DNA from: a bacterium
Lineage (GTDB): Bacteria > Atribacterota > JS1 > SB-45 > 34-128
DNA: 10,520 nucleotides
Direction of reading: 5' to 3'
NCBI GenBank assembly: GCA_018894595.1
Contig: JAHIPN010000310.1
Coordinates: forward strand, 1 to 10,520
Both the position numbers and the translations under genes were made by a program. Every line of letters starts with the position of its first letter. The stretch's first letter is position 1. Of this stretch, positions 1 through 5,560 are shown in pieces. The notes beneath the pieces are model-generated. The model did not search any database and had not been told where the DNA came from. It was given only the letters and a program-made list of their open reading frames with translations.

Positions 1-48
1 AAATATTATTAGCCTTCTCTTTAATCAATTCTTCAATTTTTTTTTCAT
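1..48 (-). CDS. possible start of a leftward gene, cut by window edge, frame uncertain
   Basis: On the minus strand an AGGTGG Shine-Dalgarno-like site (complement of 54-59) sits 5 nt before an ATG (48-46). The ATG is followed by a run of nine A (complement of 45-37). As written, the ATG frame stops after seven codons. The neighbouring frame stays open from about position 100 to the window edge and encodes a lysine/glutamate-rich helical stretch ending KIEELIKEKANNI. A single extra A, or slippage on the A-run, would join the ATG to that frame. Only about 16 residues are visible, so no function can be assigned. It could equally be a decayed gene or chance open sequence. What is seen is the ribosome site and the A-run; the gene is an inference. 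Confidence 0.3.
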
Positions 49-167
49 ATTTACCACCTAAATTATATTTACAAACATTAAATATTATAAGTCATTAAAA
101 TTGAAATCCAAAATAAATAAGTTTATTGCTTATTTTTTATCTCAATACTAACCTGATCCCTAATATT

Positions 168-278
168 CCTGATTTATCAGGATATTTTTCGCGATATTCC
201 GCGATTTATCGCACCTTACTTTTTGCTATTTTCTGTTATTTCTAGCAACCTGCAACCGATTTCTACCGCTTTATCGGT
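168..278. repeat. cluster of short inverted repeats
   Basis: Three small dyads occur in about 110 nt. They are CCTGAT-TT-ATCAGG at 168-181, followed by ATATTTTT, so it could act as a weak rightward terminator; a GCGAT direct repeat at 191-195 and 201-205; and ACCGAT (255-260) paired with ATCGGT (273-278). The word TTTATC recurs three times (around 173, 205 and 271). Local G+C is higher than in the flanks. No matching transposon or CRISPR structure is visible. Confidence 0.35.
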
Positions 279-361
279 AAATACCAAAAACTACATACCG
301 GATAGTTTGAATTATATTTTAAAAAAAGAAGGATTTTATAAGCTGTTTGTTGTATTATTAT

Positions 362-410
362 GATGTAGTAAAATTAGAAAAGTTGAATTATTTTTGTTCC
401 CCGGGGACGA
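362..410 (+). repeat. upstream element copy A, shared with the region before module 2
   Basis: Positions 362-382 closely match 4180-4201: GATGTAGTAAAATTAGAAAA here, GGTGTAGTGAAATTAAAAAA there. Both are followed by an A/T stretch ending TTTTTG and then by an inverted repeat. Here the repeat is TCCCCGGGGA at 398-407, a perfect 10-nt palindrome. The element lies about 130-170 nt before the first gene of module 1. Role unknown; a shared operator, leader or insertion footprint are all possible. Confidence 0.4.
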
Positions 411-453
411 TTTAATAAAGCAAGTTTAAATTCTTGCAGTGTGGCAATCAACT

Positions 454-462
454 GTCACTGAC
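454..462. promoter_or_regulatory. operator-like palindrome GTCACTGAC
   Basis: A perfect 4+1+4 dyad about 40 nt upstream of the TATAAT at 502-507. A second overlapping dyad pairs CAGTG (437-441) with CACTG (456-460). The position suits a repressor or activator site for module 1. The methyltransferase carries a helix-turn-helix-like N-terminus and could bind here, but that is a guess. Nine-base palindromes arise easily by chance. Confidence 0.25.
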
Positions 463-501
463 ATGATTATAATTTTATTAGAACCAATAAACAATAAATT
501 G

Positions 502-507
502 TATAAT
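502..507 (+). promoter_or_regulatory. putative -10 box (TATAAT) of module 1
   Basis: Exact TATAAT 28 nt before the methyltransferase ATG and 10 nt before its ribosome site. The sequence about 17 nt upstream (near 479-484) is a poor match to TTGACA, so the promoter may be weak or depend on an activator. A Shine-Dalgarno AAGGAG lies at 518-523, 12 nt from the ATG. Confidence 0.4.
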
Positions 508-535
508 GTAAAAAAATAAGGAGTAAAATAAATTT

Positions 536-2116
536 ATGAACCAGCTATTAACAATTAGAGAAGCGACTAAATGGGCTGCAGGGTACTTACAAAAACAAGT
601 AAGCACATCAAATATTTCTTATTTAGTTCAATATGGAAGAATAAGAAAATTTGGCGAAAATGGTGAAGTACTAATTGATATTACTGATTTAGAAAATTAT
701 TATAAATCTCACTATCATACCAAAGAAGATAAATGGAAAAAACGCTTAGGCAATGATTTAAACTGGGCCCTTTCATTTTCAGAATATAAGGAATCAGAAA
801 CAACAAAACATGTTCATAGATTACATCCATATAAGGGAAAATTTATTCCTCAGCTTGTAGAATATTTCTTAGATTCTCATATAGATAATTTTAAAAAAGA
901 AACTTACTTTAAAAAAGGAGATATCATCCTTGATCCGTTTTGCGGAAGTGGAACAACTTTGGTGCAATGCAATGAATTGGGAATGCATGCCATTGGAATA
1001 GATGTTTCCGCATTTAATTCACTAATAAGTAATATAAAAATCGAAAATCATGATCTTCAGGATGTTGCTATAAACTTGCAAAATATCACAAAAGAACTTA
1101 AAAAATTTCAAATAGGAAAGAACAATACAAAATTCGAAGAGGAATTATTGTATGAATTAAAATTATTTAATAATAAATATTTCCCTTCACCGGAATACAG
1201 AAGAAAAATCATACAAAAAGAAATAAATGAAAGAGAATATTCAAAAATAAAAGAAAAAGAATTCCTAAAAATTTACTATAATCTAATCGAAAAATATCAA
1301 ATTTCTCTTAAACAAGATAAATGTTCAACTTTTCTTGAAAAATGGTACTTGCAAATAGTAAGAGATGAAATTAATTTTGTATTTGAGCAAATTAAAAAAG
1401 TTAAAAATCCACAAACTAAAAAAGTATTAGCCATTATTCTAAGCAGGACTATTCGCTCCTGTAGAGCAACAACACATTCGGATTTAGCCTCTTTAAGAGA
1501 ACCAATAGTAACTACATATTACTGTAAAAAACATGGGAAAATATGTAAACCACTATTTTCTATATTCAGTTGGTGGGATAGGTATGGAAATGATACAATA
1601 AATAGACTAAATCAATTTGATAGATTAAGAACAAATACTTACCAAAAATGTCTTACAGGCGACAGTAGAACAATAGATATTTTTTTAGAATTAAAAAAGA
1701 AAAATAAAGCTTTTGGCGAATTGACAGAAAAGAAAAAGGTAAAAGGCATTTTTTCCAGTCCTCCTTATGTTGGTTTAATAGATTACCATGAACAACATGC
1801 TTATGCATATGACCTTTTCGGGTTCGATAGAAAAGATGAGCTTGAAATAGGCCGTTTATATAATGGGCAAGGCCAAGAAGCAAGAGAGTCCTATGTTAAA
1901 GGCATCTCTGAAGTTTTGAGCAATTCTAAAAAATATATGCAATGTGATTACGATATTTTCTTAGTGGCCAATGACAAATATGGTCTTTATTCTAAAATTG
2001 CCGAATTAGCCGGAATGAAAATCGTTAACCAGTACAAAAGACCGGTATTAAATAGAGTTGAAAAAGATAGATCTGCATATGCGGAAATTATTTTTCATTT
2101 AAAGGAAGGGGTTTGA
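536..2116 (+). CDS. site-specific DNA amino-methyltransferase, probably N4-cytosine, with N-terminal HTH-like segment
   Basis: Transfers a methyl group from S-adenosylmethionine to a DNA base, protecting host sites from the nuclease encoded next. In 526 residues the order is: a MerR/excisionase-like DNA-binding segment (about 5-58, TSNISYLVQYGRI), motif X-like HPYKGKF (97-103), SAM-binding motif I DPFCGSGTT (133-141) with GID (154-156), a long middle region with a C330-x6-C337 pair that probably reads the target, and catalytic motif IV SPPY (408-411). The order X-I-target region-IV is the alpha arrangement. SPPY is typical of N4-cytosine enzymes, although N6-adenine activity cannot be excluded. 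The start is supported by AAGGAG at 518-523. The stop is 4 nt before the endonuclease ATG, so the two genes are surely co-transcribed. The cognate family (M.MjaII, from memory N4-cytosine, GGNCC) fits the partner, but the target site is inferred. Confidence 0.9.
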   Translation: MNQLLTIREATKWAAGYLQKQVSTSNISYLVQYGRIRKFGENGEVLIDITDLENYYKSHYHTKEDKWKKRLGNDLNWALSFSEYKESETTKHVHRLHPYKGKFIPQLVEYFLDSHIDNFKKETYFKKGDIILDPFCGSGTTLVQCNELGMHAIGIDVSAFNSLISNIKIENHDLQDVAINLQNITKELKKFQIGKNNTKFEEELLYELKLFNNKYFPSPEYRRKIIQKEINEREYSKIKEKEFLKIYYNLIEKYQISLKQDKCSTFLEKWYLQIVRDEINFVFEQIKKVKNPQTKKVLAIILSRTIRSCRATTHSDLASLREPIVTTYYCKKHGKICKPLFSIFSWWDRYGNDTINRLNQFDRLRTNTYQKCLTGDSRTIDIFLELKKKNKAFGELTEKKKVKGIFSSPPYVGLIDYHEQHAYAYDLFGFDRKDELEIGRLYNGQGQEARESYVKGISEVLSNSKKYMQCDYDIFLVANDKYGLYSKIAELAGMKIVNQYKRPVLNRVEKDRSAYAEIIFHLKEGV

Positions 2117-2120
2117 GTTT

Positions 2121-2897
2121 ATGTCTATAGCAGAGAAACAACAAATAATTATTAAAGATTATCTAATTGAAAAAATAAGAAATAAATTAAGCAACTATAA
2201 TCCCGAAACCCAATCTATGCCATTTCATTATCGCCTTCTTGGCAAAAACAGAATGGCTTTATTTTCCTTTATTCATTCTATAAATACTATGCTAGGAACT
2301 TCTATTTTTGAAAAAATTGGAGAGCTAATATTATCACATAAAGCAAAAGAGGTAAAAGGTCAATATAGAGGATTAGATGGTTATATTAGCGAAAAAGCAG
2401 TTATATGTATCGATAGTATTATGAGAGATCTGAAATCAACTCGAAGAACCCCTTGTAAGTCTAAAGAAACAGAAGAGGTTTTAGCTGTTGCAAAAGAGGG
2501 AAATCTGGGAAGAAAAATTAAAAAAAGAGTAGATATATATGCAAAAATGGATGATGATACTGAGTATTATTTTGAATTAAAATCTGCAAAGCCTAATATA
2601 AATGAATTCACAGGAATAAAAAAACAATTGCTAGATTGGATTGCGATCAGAGGAAGCATATCACAGCCAGTTAAGATAAAAACAATTCTTGCTATTCCCT
2701 ACAATCCATATGAACCCGAACCTTATCAAAGATGGACATTACAAGGTCTTTTTGATTTAAAAAATGAAGTTTTAGTGGGAAAAGAATTTTGGGATTTTTT
2801 AGGTGGAAGCAATACATATGAAAATTTATTAAATGTATTTAAAGAGGCGGGATTAGAACTATATGATGAAATTGATGAAAAAATGAGAAATTTATAG
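2121..2897 (+). CDS. type II restriction endonuclease, TdeIII/MjaII-like
   Basis: Predicted to cut unmethylated DNA at the site protected by the upstream methyltransferase. The 258 residues match my memory of the TdeIII family: an N-terminal helical part with MPFHYRLLGKNRMALFSF (33-50) and a PD-(D/E)xK nuclease core with D138 (VDIYAK) and E152-x-K154 (YYFELKSAKPN). The helix after it (GIKKQLLDW, 165-173) is also usual. The length is complete for a family of about 250-300 residues. The ribosome site GGAAGGGG (2104-2111) lies inside the end of the preceding gene, so translation of the two is probably coupled. TdeIII and MjaII are reported to recognise GGNCC; carrying that site over is inference. 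No terminator hairpin is evident after the stop, only 106 nt of very AT-rich sequence. Confidence 0.82.
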   Translation: MSIAEKQQIIIKDYLIEKIRNKLSNYNPETQSMPFHYRLLGKNRMALFSFIHSINTMLGTSIFEKIGELILSHKAKEVKGQYRGLDGYISEKAVICIDSIMRDLKSTRRTPCKSKETEEVLAVAKEGNLGRKIKKRVDIYAKMDDDTEYYFELKSAKPNINEFTGIKKQLLDWIAIRGSISQPVKIKTILAIPYNPYEPEPYQRWTLQGLFDLKNEVLVGKEFWDFLGGSNTYENLLNVFKEAGLELYDEIDEKMRNL

Positions 2898-3003
2898 AAT
2901 AATATCATTTAAAATATATATACCATGCTTCTATTAAATAAAATAAATCATAGATTCATAATTTGTATTGATTTAAGCTTTTATATTTAGATATAGGAAA
3001 ATT

Positions 3004-4146
3004 ATGGAAAAAATTTTTGAGAAAATAAAAAATACTGTAAATCATCTTGAAATTTTACATAATATTTTTATAAATAAAGATAATTTTGATATTACAAATA
3101 AAATTAGCTTTAATATCTATATGAGAAATGAAGAATTGCTTAATTCAACTTTAGATAAATTAAAATTTTATGATCAATTGTATAATTGTAAAGGTCGGCA
3201 AATGATTTTAGCCGATTTCATTGAATATATTTTTCTTGGAAGAGGTTATTATGCAATAAAAAAGATTGAGGATAAAGAAAATTTTATAAAAGCAATTCTA
3301 TATTTTGTTAATTTATTGATATGTTATGAAGAAATGACTATTTCGAAAGATTTAAGAAAAAAATACTTACATGAAATGGTTTCAAAAAATCAAAATGTAG
3401 CCAAAGAAGATCAATATGATGAATTGATAAATTTTAATGGAAAAATTGGTCTTACAAAAGAAGAATCTGACGCTAATAATAAACTGGATAAATATTTTGA
3501 TTCTTTTTTTCCGAAAACTGCTGGTGGATTATGGCATGAACTATTAGTATATATTTTTTTATTAAGAAATGATATCGGTTATATAGTACCTATGTTATTA
3601 AACCAAAGGTTACTTAGTGGAAAAAAATATATAATACCTCCCGATTTTTTGATAATTACCTATAATAAAAATCTATATGGGGTTGAAGTTGGTACAAAAA
3701 AAGAAATTCAATCTGGAACATTTTCATTGCAAACGAACATCTCAACAGCTACTATTGATACTATAAACTCGAGGGTTTCTGATAGATGTCCAATATGTAA
3801 AAGATGGATTCCACTTTGTGATTTTGTTATAGATAATTTTTCTAATTTTAATGTAAAAATAACTAAATCCGAAGTTAGATGTCTAGATAAATGTGATAGA
3901 TATAGTAAGGAACAAATTATCTTAGGAAAATGCCCATATACAAAATACCACAGAGGTTCTGCTAAAACATTAGAGCATACTAATCATAAATTTTCAAACA
4001 ATTTGCATTACCATTATAAATGTGTATTAGATAAACTTGATGAGAATATGCGAAATAAAATTATTAATGCTAAGGATACTATTGCTTTAAAGACACATTA
4101 TCCATATTATTCTGGCCTGGAAGAATTAATAAATACGAATAAATAG
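3004..4146 (+). CDS. unknown protein with nuclease-like acidic core and cysteine-rich region; candidate restriction endonuclease
   Basis: I do not recognise a named family. Of 380 residues, about 1-160 are helical and lysine-rich. Next comes GGLWHELLVYIFLLR (174-188, E179 in a helix), then IPPDFLIITY (211-220, D214) and YGVEVGTKKE (225-234, E228). This helix-Glu, PD, E-x-G/K layout resembles a PD-(D/E)xK core in which the usual lysine is replaced or shifted. C-terminal to it is a probable metal-binding region with CPIC (262-265), C272, CLDKC (293-297), C310 and C340 plus several His. The start has AGGA (2995-2998) 5 nt upstream. The gene stands between an intact R-M pair and a C5-methyltransferase operon that has no obvious nuclease, so the likeliest job is to cut for that operon. 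It could also be a stand-alone nuclease or an accessory factor. The assignment as a gene is firm; the function is inferred. Confidence 0.85.
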   Translation: MEKIFEKIKNTVNHLEILHNIFINKDNFDITNKISFNIYMRNEELLNSTLDKLKFYDQLYNCKGRQMILADFIEYIFLGRGYYAIKKIEDKENFIKAILYFVNLLICYEEMTISKDLRKKYLHEMVSKNQNVAKEDQYDELINFNGKIGLTKEESDANNKLDKYFDSFFPKTAGGLWHELLVYIFLLRNDIGYIVPMLLNQRLLSGKKYIIPPDFLIITYNKNLYGVEVGTKKEIQSGTFSLQTNISTATIDTINSRVSDRCPICKRWIPLCDFVIDNFSNFNVKITKSEVRCLDKCDRYSKEQIILGKCPYTKYHRGSAKTLEHTNHKFSNNLHYHYKCVLDKLDENMRNKIINAKDTIALKTHYPYYSGLEELINTNK

Positions 4147-4179
4147 ATACATCCCATTTTTTTGTCGTAATAATACTAA

Positions 4180-4229
4180 GGTGTAGTGAAATTAAAAAAA
4201 GATTTATTTTTTTTGCTCGCTGGTAGCAA
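4180..4229 (+). repeat. upstream element copy B, before module 2
   Basis: Matches the element at 362-410. Here the inverted repeat after the T-run is TTGCT (4213-4217) and AGCAA (4225-4229), with a 7-nt loop. The arm sequence differs from copy A while the position is kept, which would suit a structured leader or paired operator if the resemblance is real. Confidence 0.4.
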
Positions 4230-4245
4230 TTAGATAAGGTAGATA

Positions 4246-4251
4246 TATACT
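4246..4251 (+). promoter_or_regulatory. possible -10 box (TATACT) of the module 2 operon
   Basis: One mismatch from TATAAT, 44 nt before the ATG of the methyltransferase gene. No good -35 box is visible at 16-18 nt upstream. Transcription from here would begin near 4258, downstream of the in-frame TTG at 4253, which favours the ATG start at 4295. Confidence 0.25.
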
Positions 4252-4294
4252 TTTGAAGCGTGACAAAATACAATTCTCTGACACAGGAGATAAA

Positions 4295-5557
4295 ATGAGA
4301 AAAGATAAATTAACTGCGATAGACATTTTCGCTGGAGGAGGCGGTCTTTCTGAGGGATTCTACAGGGCTGGTTTCAATATTGTAAATCATATCGAAAAAG
4401 ATAAACATGCTGTAGAAACTCTGAGAACGAGGATCATATTTTATTTACTCAAGGAAAAAGGTCTTTTAAAAGAATATTATAAATATCTTTTTGGACAGAT
4501 ATCTCGCAAAGATATTATTATTAAGTATAGACTGGAGAACCTTATTGATAATAATGTAATTTGCGAAGAAATAACAGATAAGAATATTAAAAATATTATT
4601 CAAAAAATTAAACTTAGCATGAAAACAAGAGATATAAAAAATGTTGACGTTTTGTTGGGTGGTCCCCCTTGTCAGGCATATTCTATTGTTGGACGAGCGA
4701 GAGATCCATACAAAATGGAACATGATAAAAGAAATCATCTTTATAAATATTATATCGAGTTTCTTAAAGAATTTAATCCTGAAATATTTATGTTTGAAAA
4801 TGTTCCTGGATTGATTTCAGCAGGGAAAGGTAAACTGTTTGAAGATATTAAAAGATATATGAATGATGTCGGATATGAAATAAATTACAGAATCTTGAAC
4901 AGCGCTGATTTCATGGTATTACAAAATCGGAAAAGGGTTATCCTGATTGGCTGGAAAAAAGAAAATAATTTTAAATATCCATTTTTTGAGAGAATAGAAA
5001 ATAGTTACAGGGTTAAGGATGTCTTGGATGATATACCCGATTTAAAAGCTGGAGAAGGAAGTGAAAATGCACAGGATTATAAAATAAATATTATTAATGA
5101 TTATTTAAGAAAAACTAAAATTAGAACACATTACGATAAAGTAATTAACCATGTTGCCAGATCCCATAGAAAAGCTGATTTAGAAATATATAGCTATGCG
5201 ATTAATAAATATTTAAAAGGTGAAAGGATTAAATATACTGACTTGCCTGAAGAATTACAGTTTCATAAGAATAGAAAATATTTTCTTGATAGATTCAAAG
5301 TTGTCGATCGAAATGCTTCAGCTTCACATACTATTGTATCTCATATTGCTAAGGATGGACATTATTACATTCATCCGGATATTGATCAGCTACGCTCTCT
5401 CACTGTAAGGGAAGTTGCCAGATTACAATCTTTCCCGGATAGTTATAAATTTGAAGGTCCGAGAACAGCGCAATTTATACAGGTGGGAAACGCTGTACCA
5501 CCGCTTATGGCTGAGGCAATTGCAAAAGAAATCAAGACGATGTTAACGGGGGATTAA
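4295..5557 (+). CDS. C5-cytosine DNA methyltransferase
   Basis: Makes 5-methylcytosine in a specific DNA sequence. From the chosen ATG the 420 residues carry the canonical motifs in order: I DIFAGGGGLSEGF (10-22), IV GGPPCQ with catalytic C126, VI ENVPGL (168-173), VIII QNRKRV (210-215), a target-recognition region of about 115 residues, IX ASHTIVSHIAKDG (343-355) and X QVGNAVPP (396-403). The ATG at 4295 has AGGAGA (4285-4290) directly upstream. An in-frame TTG at 4253 would add 14 residues but has no ribosome site. A lysine-rich helical insert of about 60-70 residues separates the motif II/III area from PCQ (about 43-112 here), longer than in HhaI-type enzymes. It is first in a four-gene operon, 3 nt before the next ATG. 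The target site cannot be read from sequence. Confidence 0.95.
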   Translation: MRKDKLTAIDIFAGGGGLSEGFYRAGFNIVNHIEKDKHAVETLRTRIIFYLLKEKGLLKEYYKYLFGQISRKDIIIKYRLENLIDNNVICEEITDKNIKNIIQKIKLSMKTRDIKNVDVLLGGPPCQAYSIVGRARDPYKMEHDKRNHLYKYYIEFLKEFNPEIFMFENVPGLISAGKGKLFEDIKRYMNDVGYEINYRILNSADFMVLQNRKRVILIGWKKENNFKYPFFERIENSYRVKDVLDDIPDLKAGEGSENAQDYKINIINDYLRKTKIRTHYDKVINHVARSHRKADLEIYSYAINKYLKGERIKYTDLPEELQFHKNRKYFLDRFKVVDRNASASHTIVSHIAKDGHYYIHPDIDQLRSLTVREVARLQSFPDSYKFEGPRTAQFIQVGNAVPPLMAEAIAKEIKTMLTGD

Positions 5558-5560
5558 GAA

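Larger units (their letters stand above)
49..535. other. intergenic region upstream of module 1
   Basis: About 490 nt with no convincing gene on either strand. It holds a cluster of short inverted repeats between 168 and 278, a CCCCGGGG-centred palindrome near 398-407, an operator-like GTCACTGAC at 454-462 and a TATAAT box at 502-507. The left edge may carry the start of a leftward gene, in which case this stretch separates two divergent transcription units. Confidence 0.6.

Noticed and set aside
168..278. CRISPR array
   Set aside because: Units are under 15 nt, dissimilar and irregularly spaced, and no cas genes are present.
4147..4170. Intrinsic terminator after the unknown gene (T7 run at about 4157-4163)
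   Set aside because: No stem precedes the T-run.
4253..4294. TTG start for the C5-methyltransferase adding 14 residues
   Set aside because: There is no ribosome site before it, whereas AGGAGA sits directly ahead of ATG 4295. Motif I begins about ten residues after that ATG, as is usual in the family.
5220..5408. Second plus-strand frame within the C5-methyltransferase
   Set aside because: It lies within the target-recognition to motif IX region of the methyltransferase in another frame and has no independent support.
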